From Chloroflexota bacterium (GTDB lineage Bacteria; Chloroflexota; Anaerolineae; Anaerolineales; Villigracilaceae): a stretch of DNA of 64,000 nt. The stretch spans positions 1-64,000 of the forward strand of contig JAKAKJ010000072.1 in the NCBI GenBank assembly GCA_021824575.1. The letters run 5' to 3'. The notes under the pieces were generated by a model. It searched no databases, had not been told where the DNA came from, and worked only from the letters and a program-made list of their open reading frames with translations. Shown in pieces: positions 25,270 to 34,565 of the stretch. A program made the position numbers and the translations under genes. Within the stretch, counting starts at the first letter, position 1; the number at the start of each line of letters is the position of its first letter.

Positions 25270-26249
25270 CGAAGATAAAACTGATCGGCGCGGAGCTGGC
25301 TAATATTCCCTGGGAGGAGCGTCCAAACGGAAGCAATGAAGTGATCTGGCGCTCGCAGAAAAATCCGATCATCACGCGCGATGCAGTTCCAAATACAAAC
25401 AGCATTTTCAACAGCGCGGTCGCGCCTTTCAAGGATGGTTTCGCCGGTGTCTTTCGCTGCGACAACACCGCGCGCGATATGCAGATTCATGCGGGCAAAA
25501 GCAAGGATGGCATTCATTGGAATATTGAGCCAGCGCGCATTCAATTTAAATGTGACGACGAAGAGATCAGACAATTCGATTACGCCTATGATCCACGCGT
25601 CTGTTGGATCGAAGATCGTTATTATGTGACGTGGTGCAATGGTTATCACGGGCCGACCATCGGCATGGGCTACACCTACGACTTCGAAACATTTCATCAA
25701 ATGGAGAACGCCTTTCTTCCATATAACAGGAACGGTGTTCTGTTTCCGCGCAAGATCAATGGAAAGTATGCGATGTTCAGCCGCCCCAGCGACACGGGCC
25801 ACACAGCTTTCGGCGATATCTTCTACAGCGAAAGCCCGGACCTGATTCATTGGGGACATCACCGCCATGTCATGTCGCCGGTCGGGGGATGGCAAGCGAC
25901 GAAGGTCGGCGCGGGGCCGACGCCCATCGAAACATCCGAAGGCTGGCTGTTGTTCTACCACGGCGTGTTGACTTCGTGCAACGGCTTTGTCTACAGCTTT
26001 GGCGCGGCGCTTCTCGACCTTGAACAGCCGTGGAAAGTCATCCATCGCACGCGGCCCTATTTGCTCAACCCAAGAGAAATCTATGAGCTTGCAGGCGATG
26101 TTCCCAATGTGGTTTTCCCATGCGCCGCACTCACAGATGCACCAACCGGGCGCATCGTGATCTATTACGGCGGCGCTGACACAGTGACCTGCCTGGCTTT
26201 TACAAAATTTGATGAGCTCATCGAGTTTATCAAATCAAATTCTCTGTAA
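25266..26249 (+). CDS. glycoside hydrolase family 130 phosphorylase
   Basis: 327 aa from ATG 25266, overlapping the ATPase stop. GH130 enzymes cleave beta-1,4 or beta-1,2 mannosides with inorganic phosphate, giving mannose 1-phosphate. The five-bladed propeller motifs are visible: [11 protein letters not shown] near the start, [20 protein letters not shown] with the catalytic Asp in YDPR, and [33 protein letters not shown] closes the propeller. Substrate (mannosyl-glucose, mannobiose or other) cannot be resolved; it points to mannan- or glucomannan-derived oligosaccharides. Confidence 0.9.
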   Translation: MTKIKLIGAELANIPWEERPNGSNEVIWRSQKNPIITRDAVPNTNSIFNSAVAPFKDGFAGVFRCDNTARDMQIHAGKSKDGIHWNIEPARIQFKCDDEEIRQFDYAYDPRVCWIEDRYYVTWCNGYHGPTIGMGYTYDFETFHQMENAFLPYNRNGVLFPRKINGKYAMFSRPSDTGHTAFGDIFYSESPDLIHWGHHRHVMSPVGGWQATKVGAGPTPIETSEGWLLFYHGVLTSCNGFVYSFGAALLDLEQPWKVIHRTRPYLLNPREIYELAGDVPNVVFPCAALTDAPTGRIVIYYGGADTVTCLAFTKFDELIEFIKSNSL

Positions 26250-26335
26250 AAGAGATTTGTATTGAACGGAATGGAACCAACGGACATGATTCTCTCCTTT
26301 TCTCCTCATGTTTGATTTGGGGGCGTGCGGCCTTC

Positions 26336-26370
26336 CCCAATCCCACGCTGGAATTCCTCGTGGGATTGGG
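26336..26370. repeat. perfect 12-bp inverted repeat between GH130 and GH94 genes
   Basis: CCCAATCCCACG (26336-26347) and CGTGGGATTGGG (26359-26370) with an 11-base spacer containing an EcoRI-like GAATTC. It is in a 193-base gap, has no T-tract, and may be an mRNA processing/stability hairpin or a mobile palindromic repeat. Confidence 0.7.
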
Positions 26371-26442
26371 CGGCCCAAGAGTCATCACATCGCGGATTCC
26401 ATGCAGCAATCATTCCGTTACATTTATCTTCTTTGAGGCATC

Positions 26443-28950
26443 ATGCGTTACGGCCATTTTGATGACGAACGTCGCGAATACATTATCGAACGTCCCGATA
26501 CTCCCCTGCCCTGGATTAACTATCTCGGCTGCGAGAATTATTTCGGGCTGATTTCCAATACAGGCGGCGGATATTCATTCTACAAAGACGCGCGCCTGCG
26601 AAGGTTGATCCGCTATCGCTACAATGACGCGCCATTGGATATGGGCGGCCGTTTTCTTTATCTGCGCGACGATCGTATGGGCGGGGCAACACCGCATCTA
26701 TCTGGACCTTCATTCTGGTCGCCGACATGGATGCCGACTCGGCGCCGGATGAATTTCTACGAATGCCGTCACGGATTAGGCTACACGGTCATTCGCTCGG
26801 AATATTCAGAAATCGAATCTCAAATCCGTTATTTTGTTCCTTTGGGCGAAAGTCTCGAAGTCTGGGGACTGACTCTCACCAATCATCGTGCCCAAACTGC
26901 AAATCTTTCCGTTTTCTCCGCAGTTGAATTCTGCCTGTGGGATGCCAATGATGACGCAACAAACTTCCAGAGAAATTATTCAATCGGTGAAGTGGAAATA
27001 AACGGCAATGTCATTTATCACAAGACCGAATACCGCGAACGCCGCGATCACTTCGCCTATTTCGCCTGCTCTGAGCCGTTGGCGGGATTCGAAACCGATC
27101 GCGAATCTTTTCTCGGTCCCTATCGCGGCTGGGATTCGCCTCGGGCCGTGGAAGCCGGTGAGTTATCCAATTCAGTTGCACACGGATGGCAGCCCATCGG
27201 CGCCCAGCACATCAAAGTCCAGCTAAAGCCGGGCGAACAAAAAAAGATCATCTTTATTCTTGGATATCACGAGAATCCGAAAGATGAAAAGTTCGATCCG
27301 CCTGATTCACAAATCATCAACAAACGTACCGCTTTACCAATCATCGAACGTTACTTGAAAACGGACGAGATGGAAAAGGCCTTTGTCGAACTGCAAAATT
27401 ATTGGAATTGCCTGCTCGAAAAATTCGCAGTAACCACCCCCGATATTCACACGAACCGCATGGTGAATATTTGGAACGCCTACCAGGTAATGACGACATT
27501 CAACATGTCGCGCTCGGCCTCGTATTTTGAATCAGGCATCGGACGCGGCATGGGCTTTCGCGATTCGAATCAAGACCTGCTTGGATTTGTGCAATTTATT
27601 CCGGAGAGCGCGCGCGAACGCATCCTTGATCTGGCGGCGACTCAACTCCCCAGCGGCGGCGCGTACCATCAATATCAACCCTTGACCAAACGCGGCAACA
27701 ACGATATTGGCTCAGGCTTCAACGATGATCCGCTTTGGCTGGTGCTGGCAGTGACCGCTTATGTGAAAGAGGCCGGGGATTGGGCAATCCTCGATGAACG
27801 CGTTCCATACGATAACCAGCCCGGTTCTGAGATGCCATTGTTCGAACATCTTCAACGTTCGATTCAATACTCGCTCGACCGGATCGGCCCGCATGGTTTG
27901 CCATTGATTGGCCGCGCAGATTGGAACGATTGTCTAAATTTGAATTGCTTTTCTGATTCACCCGGCCAATCCTTTCAAACCACAACAAACAAAGACGGAA
28001 AAGCCGCGGAGAGCATTTTTATTGCCGGCTTGTTCGTGTTGGCCGCAAAAGAGATGGCGGACTTGAGTGAGAAGTTAGAGGTGAAAAGCGAGAAGGAAAA
28101 TCGGGACTTCCCCCTTCTCCCCTCTCACTTTTATCTTGAGAAAGCTGCTGAAATGGAATCTGTCATCTGGCAGCACGGCTGGGATGGCGATTGGTTCCGA
28201 CGCGCGTACGATGACTTCGGTCGCGCACTCGGCTCGAAGCAAAACAACGAGGGGCAAATCTTCATCGAGCCGCAGGGAATTTGCGTGATGGCGGGTCTCG
28301 GTGTAAACGATGACCGCGCTCGATGCGCGCTGGATTCCGTTACAGAACATTTGGCAACACCGCATGGGATTGTTTTGCACCAACCGGCTTTCACAAAATA
28401 TTATTTGCATCTCGGCGAGATTTCATCGTACCCGCCGGGATACAAGGAAAACGCAGGCGTCTTCTGCCACACCAATCCATGGATCATGATCGCTGAAGCA
28501 AAGATCGGACGCGGCGATAAAGCACACGATTATTATTTGCGTATCAACCCATCAGCCCGCGAAGATTTAAGCGAAGTTCATCGCTGCGAACCATACGTTT
28601 ATGCTCAAATGATCGCGGGCAAGGACGCGTCCGCACACGGTGAGGCCAAAAATTCCTGGCTCACAGGAACTGCTTCGTGGAATTACGTTGCCATCACACA
28701 ATGGATTCTTGGAATCCGCCCAACGTATGACGGCTTGCGGATTGACCCATGCATCCCGTCAGCGTGGGATGGCTTTTCGGCAACGCGCCGCTTTCGGGGC
28801 CGCGTGATGCGGATCATTGTCCACAATCCACAGCATGTTTGCAAAGGCGTTGTCAAAATGAGCGTGGACAAAAATATCACCGAGGGAAATCTAATCCCAT
28901 CGAATCTGGATGACAATGAACACATCGTTGAAGTATGGCTGGGAAAATAA
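26443..28950 (+). CDS. glycoside hydrolase family 94 phosphorylase (cellobiose phosphorylase-like)
   Basis: 835 aa, about the family size. It phosphorolyses a beta-1,4 glucoside to glucose 1-phosphate and glucose (or shortened oligosaccharide). Landmarks: RYGHFDDERREYIIERPDTP at the N terminus, YFESGIGRGMGFRDSNQDLLGF (in parts), the catalytic Asp in IGRADWNDCLNLN, and GYKENAGVFCHTNPW. Most homologues have GDWNDG; here the last residue is Cys. An insertion of about 25 residues (start EKLEVKSEKENRD) is repeat-encoded. It follows GH130 after a 193-base gap and works with the ABC importer. Confidence 0.92.
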   Translation: MRYGHFDDERREYIIERPDTPLPWINYLGCENYFGLISNTGGGYSFYKDARLRRLIRYRYNDAPLDMGGRFLYLRDDRMGGATPHLSGPSFWSPTWMPTRRRMNFYECRHGLGYTVIRSEYSEIESQIRYFVPLGESLEVWGLTLTNHRAQTANLSVFSAVEFCLWDANDDATNFQRNYSIGEVEINGNVIYHKTEYRERRDHFAYFACSEPLAGFETDRESFLGPYRGWDSPRAVEAGELSNSVAHGWQPIGAQHIKVQLKPGEQKKIIFILGYHENPKDEKFDPPDSQIINKRTALPIIERYLKTDEMEKAFVELQNYWNCLLEKFAVTTPDIHTNRMVNIWNAYQVMTTFNMSRSASYFESGIGRGMGFRDSNQDLLGFVQFIPESARERILDLAATQLPSGGAYHQYQPLTKRGNNDIGSGFNDDPLWLVLAVTAYVKEAGDWAILDERVPYDNQPGSEMPLFEHLQRSIQYSLDRIGPHGLPLIGRADWNDCLNLNCFSDSPGQSFQTTTNKDGKAAESIFIAGLFVLAAKEMADLSEKLEVKSEKENRDFPLLPSHFYLEKAAEMESVIWQHGWDGDWFRRAYDDFGRALGSKQNNEGQIFIEPQGICVMAGLGVNDDRARCALDSVTEHLATPHGIVLHQPAFTKYYLHLGEISSYPPGYKENAGVFCHTNPWIMIAEAKIGRGDKAHDYYLRINPSAREDLSEVHRCEPYVYAQMIAGKDASAHGEAKNSWLTGTASWNYVAITQWILGIRPTYDGLRIDPCIPSAWDGFSATRRFRGRVMRIIVHNPQHVCKGVVKMSVDKNITEGNLIPSNLDDNEHIVEVWLGK
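28064..28135. repeat. micro-repeat inside the GH94 gene
   Basis: gtgagaagttagaggtgaaa and gcgagaaggaaaatcgggac are followed by cccccttctcccctctcact, an imperfect inverted copy. It encodes an in-frame stretch between KEMADLS and YLEKAAEME in a helix linker where homologues have a short acidic segment. Confidence 0.6.
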
Positions 28951-28951
28951 C

Positions 28952-29380
28952 ATGGATGAGAATTGGCTGCAAATCCGGGAATATAACGGGCAGGGCTTCC
29001 AATCGCTGGTGACATTCGGCCGCTGGCGGGTGGCAATTCTAAACTACCTGGACGATATCCACCCTGAACACAACGATACGATGGAACGTCACTCGCAAAC
29101 AGACGAGGTCTTCGTGCTGTTGAAGGGAAAAGGGGTTTTGTTGATCGGCGGCGCAGGTTCCGCAATCAACGCCATATTCCCGCAAGTCCTGGAACCTGGG
29201 AAAATTTATAATGTCCGGAGTAATACATGGCATACCATTTTATTGAGTCGGGACGCGTCCGTATTGCTGGTGGAAAATCAGGATACAGGCGAACAGAACT
29301 CGGAGTACGTGCAACTTTCCATGAAACAACAAAGTTTGATCGCCGGGATCGCAGAATCCGAGAGAATCATGGCTCGATAG
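28952..29380 (+). CDS. cupin-fold protein
   Basis: 142 aa from ATG 28952, one base after the GH94 stop. Double-stranded beta-helix pattern: HSQTDEVFVLLKGKGVLLIGG as cupin motif 1 with likely metal ligands His and Glu, and NVRSNTWHTILLSRDASVLL as motif 2 with a His. It probably binds a metal and a small ligand, such as a sugar acid or a sugar, but the function is not known. Position at the end of the sugar operon suggests a role in handling the phosphorolysis products or an aldose isomerase-like step. Confidence 0.7.
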   Translation: MDENWLQIREYNGQGFQSLVTFGRWRVAILNYLDDIHPEHNDTMERHSQTDEVFVLLKGKGVLLIGGAGSAINAIFPQVLEPGKIYNVRSNTWHTILLSRDASVLLVENQDTGEQNSEYVQLSMKQQSLIAGIAESERIMAR

Positions 29381-29516
29381 AATTACAGGACTTTTGCAAG
29401 ACATGCAAAACGGATATTCAATTTCAATGACTCTTTCCGTGAAAATCCGCAAAGCCGCGCACAGCACCACAACAACTCCCACTGAACTGCCCATTTGATG
29501 TAAACTTGAAAGCCAG

Positions 29517-32252
29517 ATGAAACGCTGGCTCTATTTGTACAGGGACCTTGGCGTGCAGCTGCTGGCGCTGTACCTGCTGCTGATCGTGCCTTTTCTCATC
29601 ACGCTTTTGGTCTTCAACCAGCTGGTTGGCGTACGCATCCGCGAGAACGTGGAAGCCAATGACCTTTCGCTGGCGCACGCCATCGCCCAGGAGACCAACA
29701 ACTCGATCAACAATTCGCTGCAGGCGGTGCAGGAATTGGCCGCGTACCCGGAAGTGGTCCAAGCCGATTCGGCGGGCATGGATCGACTCTTCAGCGTCGC
29801 GATGAATACGCATCCCAACATGAACCTGATCTATCGGTTGAGTCCCAGCGGGATCATGCTCTATCATTATCCGACCGGCCCCGGCTCGACCGTTGGCGTG
29901 GACTTTTCCTTTCGACAATATTACCAGCAGGCTCTTAAGACCGATCAGCCATTCGTCTCTGAGGGGAGGATTTCGCCCACGACCAATCAGCCGGTGGCTA
30001 CCGCTGTGATGCCAATCTGGTCTGGAGATGGACAGTTCCTGGGTTTGGTTGGCGCCAACATCAAACTCGAAAGCCTGAGCAACACGCTCGCATCCATCGC
30101 ATCCGAACATCAGTCGCAGGAGGGATTGCAGGTCGCGATCCTGGACAGCAGTTACCAGATCATTGCCTATCCTGATCCCGCCTTCCTCTTGCATTCTGCC
30201 AGTGACTTGTTCCCCGACATTTATCAACACGCCGCCGCAGATAACGGAAGCTCCCAGATTGCCGCCGACTCAGGAAACAACGAGAGGCTCTATACTCACG
30301 CTCCAATATCGGACATCCATTGGGAAGTGATTGTAAGCCGCCCAACGTCGGCAGCCTTTGCCGCGCAAATCACACTACAACACGTCACCGAGATCGCAGC
30401 CTCGGCATTCGTACTGATCGGTCTTTTCTTTTGGGCCATATTATCTTTCCGTGTGATCGGCCCTGTTGAGCAGCTGGCGCCCATCAGCGAGGCGATTGGA
30501 GCAAACCGGCCAATCAGCCAGGAGGAACGGGATCAACTCAAACGTCTGGCGCGACGCGAGGATCAGATCGGACATTTGATCCGCAGCATCCTGAGAATGG
30601 AGGAGTCCATCGGTGACCGCATGAAGGAAAATGCCACACTTCTGGAAACAAGCGCCGCCGTTGTCTCCAGCCTGGATTTGCAGACCGTTCTCGACCGCAT
30701 CCTCGAACAAATGTCCCGCCTGCTGAAAGTGGAGAGGTGCGCCATCATCGCGCTGGACGAGCAGCATGGGGTGTTCCGTGTGCAAGCCAGCCGCGGGCTT
30801 TCAAAAAGCTACGTGGAACGGCTCGCCATCCAGCCCAGCGAACCCGATTCCGTGACGATGCGCGCACTGCATGCCAAAGAGGCCATCTACGTCAGCGATA
30901 CGGAGACGGATCCAAGTTATGTCAATCGCCGCGGGCTTTCACGCTCCGAGGGCTATCGCGCCATCATGGCTGTGCCGCTGAACACGCAGCATGCTCCGCC
31001 TACCGTGCTGCTCGTTTTTCATGCCGTCCCGCATCAATTTACTTATAATGAAATTCAGTTACTCACCACCTTTGCAAACCAAGCTGCGATGGCAATCGAG
31101 AATGCAGTTTTGTTCGAGCGCAGTGATACCCGGCTGGAGGAGCAGACCCGCCGCCTGGAAGCATTGATCCAATCCATGGAAGATGGCTTGATCCTGAGCG
31201 ACTTGAAAGACCAGGTGGTATATGCCAACCGCCGCGTGGGAGAGCTGGCTTCGCTGACTCCCGAAGATTTGGCAGGCGCGTCCGTCAAGAGTGTATTGGC
31301 GCGCATTCTTGCCAACGCACAGGACACACAAAAAGCGCAGCAGGAAATCAAGAACATATTCGAAAAAGCCGGGGCGCGAAAAGTTGAAATTGATTTGAGC
31401 CTATCCGGGCAAGCTGCGTCCATGCGGCTGGAGACATTTGATGTGACGGATATGCGTGATATCATCATCGGACACGGATTGATCCTGCAAGATGTCACCG
31501 CAGACCGCGAACTGGACCGCATGAAATCGAGTCTGATCTCCACGGTCTCTCACGAGCTTCGCACGCCGCTGGCGGGCATCAAAGGTTATGTCTCGACGCT
31601 TTTAGCCGATGATGTGGAATGGGATCGTTCCTCACAGCGCGAATTCCTTTCTGTCATCTCGAATGAAACAGATCGCCTGTCGAGTCTGGTCAACAATCTT
31701 CTTGACTTATCCAGGATCGAAGCGGGATCATTGCGGCTCTCGCACCAGGTATGCGAACTCGAGGAGACAATCCAGCGAGCGGCGAAACAAGCCCGACTTG
31801 AAGCAGGCAACCGCCTCGAGGTCCAGATCGAACCGAATCTGCCTCCGCTATTTGGCGACCCGCCCCGGCTGGAAACCATCCTGCGGAACCTGATCGAGAA
31901 CGCGGCGAAATACGGCGGCTCCGACGCGGCCATCCGCGTGGAAGTTGTGCGGCAGAAGGATCATCTTGTCTTCCGCGTTTCGGACAATGGACCGGGCATA
32001 CCGCCCGAGGAAAGCCAACGAATTTTCGAGAGCTTTTATCGGGTAGACAACAGCCTCACGCGCACGGCCAGCGGCGCGGGGCTGGGATTGGCGATCTGCC
32101 AGGGATTCGTGCGCGCCCACGGGGGCAGGATTTGGGTGGAGCCGCAGGAGAGCGGCGCTTGCATTGCGTTTCTCATTCCGCTGAACGGCGCGGCAGACTT
32201 GCAGAAATCCCTTGACGTCGAACACAACGGGGCAAACGATGAACGCGATTAA
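29517..32252 (+). CDS. membrane histidine kinase, dCache-HAMP-GAF-PAS-HisKA-HATPase
   Basis: 911 aa. Residues 10-32 form a membrane helix, then an extracytoplasmic Cache domain to about 285 (PNMNLIYRLSPSGIMLYHY, TDQPFVSEGRISP, GDGQFLGLVGANIKLESL). A second helix at about 287-308 is followed by HAMP, a GAF domain (VLDRILEQMSRLLKVERCAI), a PAS domain (LIQSMEDGLILSDLKDQVV), and the kinase core with SHELRTPLAGIKGYV and FRVSDNGPGIPPEE. The gene overlaps its response regulator and lies upstream of the liv operon, suggesting control of amino-acid uptake. A Cache domain of this kind often binds amino acids or small acids; the ligand is unknown. Confidence 0.92.
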   Translation: MKRWLYLYRDLGVQLLALYLLLIVPFLITLLVFNQLVGVRIRENVEANDLSLAHAIAQETNNSINNSLQAVQELAAYPEVVQADSAGMDRLFSVAMNTHPNMNLIYRLSPSGIMLYHYPTGPGSTVGVDFSFRQYYQQALKTDQPFVSEGRISPTTNQPVATAVMPIWSGDGQFLGLVGANIKLESLSNTLASIASEHQSQEGLQVAILDSSYQIIAYPDPAFLLHSASDLFPDIYQHAAADNGSSQIAADSGNNERLYTHAPISDIHWEVIVSRPTSAAFAAQITLQHVTEIAASAFVLIGLFFWAILSFRVIGPVEQLAPISEAIGANRPISQEERDQLKRLARREDQIGHLIRSILRMEESIGDRMKENATLLETSAAVVSSLDLQTVLDRILEQMSRLLKVERCAIIALDEQHGVFRVQASRGLSKSYVERLAIQPSEPDSVTMRALHAKEAIYVSDTETDPSYVNRRGLSRSEGYRAIMAVPLNTQHAPPTVLLVFHAVPHQFTYNEIQLLTTFANQAAMAIENAVLFERSDTRLEEQTRRLEALIQSMEDGLILSDLKDQVVYANRRVGELASLTPEDLAGASVKSVLARILANAQDTQKAQQEIKNIFEKAGARKVEIDLSLSGQAASMRLETFDVTDMRDIIIGHGLILQDVTADRELDRMKSSLISTVSHELRTPLAGIKGYVSTLLADDVEWDRSSQREFLSVISNETDRLSSLVNNLLDLSRIEAGSLRLSHQVCELEETIQRAAKQARLEAGNRLEVQIEPNLPPLFGDPPRLETILRNLIENAAKYGGSDAAIRVEVVRQKDHLVFRVSDNGPGIPPEESQRIFESFYRVDNSLTRTASGAGLGLAICQGFVRAHGGRIWVEPQESGACIAFLIPLNGAADLQKSLDVEHNGANDERD

Positions 32253-32928
32253 AGTGCTGGTCGTTGACGATGAAAAGCCGCTGCGGGATTTTGTGCGCCG
32301 CAACCTGGAAGTGCGCGGCTACGAGGTGTTGACAGCCTCCAACGGTTTGGAAGCAATGGCATTGTTCAACACATCTCCGGTTGACCTGGTTATTTTGGAT
32401 ATTATGATGCCGCATCAGGACGGGCTGGAAACCACGCGGCGTATTCGTCAAAGTTCGAACGTGCCCATCATTATTTTGACCGCACTGGGAGAGGAAGCTG
32501 ACAAGGTGCGCGCTTTTGATTTGGGAGTGGATGATTATCTCACCAAGCCTTTTGGCGTTGGCGAACTGTTGGGCCGGATCAAAGCAGTTTTGCGGCGCTC
32601 GCACTGGTCAACGCCAAACACGGACGACGAACGCATCGTGCGCGGGGATATTTCGGTCGAACTTGCCAATCATCGTGTGACCATCCGCGGTCAAACGATT
32701 GAACTCACGCCCACAGAATATAACCTGCTCATCTACCTGATGCGGTATGCTGGAAAAGTCCTGGAGCACCGCGCAATCCTGCAGCATGTGTGGGGGGCGG
32801 AATACGGCGATGAGGCGGAATATTTGCGGGTTTACATTGGACGCCTCCGGCAAAAGATCGAGAGCGACCCGCTGCATCCGCGCTATTTGCACACTGAACA
32901 CGGCATCGGCTACCGCTTCGAGGGGTGA
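32239..32928 (+). CDS. OmpR-family response regulator
   Basis: 229 aa from ATG 32239, overlapping the kinase by 14 bases. The receiver domain holds KVLVVDDEKPLRDFVRRNL, the phosphoacceptor Asp in LVILDIMMPHQDG, and the switch Lys in DYLTKPFGVGEL. The winged-helix output domain ends with YIGRLRQKIESDP and TEHGIGYRF. It is the partner of the kinase upstream. The liv operon 195 bases downstream is the obvious candidate target. Confidence 0.94.
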   Translation: MNAIKVLVVDDEKPLRDFVRRNLEVRGYEVLTASNGLEAMALFNTSPVDLVILDIMMPHQDGLETTRRIRQSSNVPIIILTALGEEADKVRAFDLGVDDYLTKPFGVGELLGRIKAVLRRSHWSTPNTDDERIVRGDISVELANHRVTIRGQTIELTPTEYNLLIYLMRYAGKVLEHRAILQHVWGAEYGDEAEYLRVYIGRLRQKIESDPLHPRYLHTEHGIGYRFEG

Positions 32929-33123
32929 ACTGTTATTTACGAATTTTTTATATAATCCCTGTTCTTTTTTAGGAAATATTTCCACAAAAAAAATAGAATG
33001 ACAGGAGGGTGCAGCCAATCAATTCGACTATCCTGCATCCAGGAGGTTTGGTTCCGCGAACTTAATCCCAGTACAACCCCGTGTTCGATTTGCATTTCCA
33101 AACATTCCATTGGAGGAGTTCAG

Positions 33124-34461
33124 ATGAAACGTTCACTGTTCGTACTGCTCAGCCTGCTCATTTTGGGGAGCATGGCAATCGCCGCCTGCGGCCCCGCGAC
33201 AACCCCCACTGCCGCACCGCAGACACAGGCCCCCGCGCCGGCAACCCAGGCGCCGCCCGCATCCACCGCGCCCGCACAGCCCGCCACAAAGACCGTCACG
33301 ATTGGATTCACATCCTCACAGACCGGCTCGCTCAACGTCGAATCGACGCGGCAGTATCACGGTCTTCAGCTTTGGATGGATCAGGTCAACAAAGCCGGGG
33401 GCGTCAAGTTGGCTGACGGCACAGTCGTCACGTTCAAAGCTCAAACATACGATGACGAGTCCAACACCGATCGCGTGCAGCAGCTATATACCAAACTGGC
33501 AACCGAAGACAACGCCGACTTTCTGATCAGTCCCTATTCGAGTGGTCTGGCCGCGGCTGCGGCTGTGATCGCACAGCAATATAACAAGATCATGATCACC
33601 ACCGGCGCAGCCGATGACAGCACCTATCAAAAGGGATATACGCTTGTTTATCAAGCCTATACTCCCGCCAGCCATTACCTGACGGGCGCTTTGGATCTCC
33701 TGGCAAAAACCGATCCGAGTGCAAAGAAGATTGCTGTGGCTTACTCCACCGACAGTTTCTCGACCAGCGTCGTCAACGCGTTGAAAACATACGCGACGAG
33801 CAAGGGCTACAACATCGTTCTCTTCGAAGGTTATGACCCGGCCACAACGGATTTCTCCGCGCTGATCAATAAGATTCAGGCAGCTGCGCCGGATGCCGTC
33901 ATGGGCGGCGGACACTTCCAGGACGGCAGCACGTTCGCCAAACAACTTTTCGAAAAGAAAATTGGAGCAAAGTTCGTGGCTTTGCTGGTCGCCCCGCCGG
34001 AAGATCAGTTCTCGCAGTTGGGCGATGCCGCATTGGGCGTGGTCGGCCCCAGCCAGTGGGAACCGCAAGTCAGCTTTACCCAGGATTCCGCACAAAAAGC
34101 CGGCCTGACCTGGTACGGTCCCACGGGCGCCGACTTCACCAGTACCTACAAGGCCGCCTTCAATGAAGATCCAACGTATCATTCGGCTGGCGGTTATGCT
34201 GCGGGGTTGATCCTGCAAAAGGCCATCGAGGACGCCGGTTCGCTGGATACAACCGCCGTCGCCGCGGCGCTCGATAAGATGGATATTCTGACCTTCTACG
34301 GCCACATCAAGTTCGATACCAGCGCCGCCAATCACGGCTTGCAAATCGGCCATGAAATGGTCTATGTGCAATGGCAGAAGGACTCGAGCGGCAACCTAGT
34401 AAAGCAGATTGTCTGGCCTGCCGAAGGCGCTACCGCACCGCTGCTCTACCCCATCCCATAA
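33124..34461 (+). CDS. branched-chain amino acid ABC transporter substrate-binding lipoprotein
   Basis: 445 aa from ATG 33124 with GGAGGAG just upstream; the 126-base longer frame has no support. The signal peptide with lipobox (LGSMAIAACGP) anchors it to the outer face of the membrane. A Pro/Ala/Thr-rich linker precedes a type I binding domain starting KTVTIGFTSSQTGSLNVES, with DFLISPYSSGLAAAAA and VMGGGHFQDGSTFAKQLF. Ligands of this family include branched-chain amino acids, urea and aromatic compounds. It heads the liv cluster. Confidence 0.92.
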   Translation: MKRSLFVLLSLLILGSMAIAACGPATTPTAAPQTQAPAPATQAPPASTAPAQPATKTVTIGFTSSQTGSLNVESTRQYHGLQLWMDQVNKAGGVKLADGTVVTFKAQTYDDESNTDRVQQLYTKLATEDNADFLISPYSSGLAAAAAVIAQQYNKIMITTGAADDSTYQKGYTLVYQAYTPASHYLTGALDLLAKTDPSAKKIAVAYSTDSFSTSVVNALKTYATSKGYNIVLFEGYDPATTDFSALINKIQAAAPDAVMGGGHFQDGSTFAKQLFEKKIGAKFVALLVAPPEDQFSQLGDAALGVVGPSQWEPQVSFTQDSAQKAGLTWYGPTGADFTSTYKAAFNEDPTYHSAGGYAAGLILQKAIEDAGSLDTTAVAAALDKMDILTFYGHIKFDTSAANHGLQIGHEMVYVQWQKDSSGNLVKQIVWPAEGATAPLLYPIP

Positions 34462-34473
34462 CCTTTTCAGATT

Positions 34474-34520
34474 GGAAAGTCCCTGTAAGCGCGCCAAACG
34501 TTTGCAGGGACTTTTCCTTA
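34474..34520 (+). other. hairpin between livK-like and livH-like genes
   Basis: GGAAAGTCCCTG (34474-34485) pairs with CAGGGACTTTTCC (34505-34517) with a 19-base loop, followed by TTATAAC. It may partly terminate or stabilise the mRNA so that the binding protein exceeds the permeases, as the analogous hairpin at 21428-21464. Confidence 0.7.
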
Positions 34521-34565
34521 TAACTAATAGGCGAGATAACAATATCGGCTCGCGGGAGAAACCGC

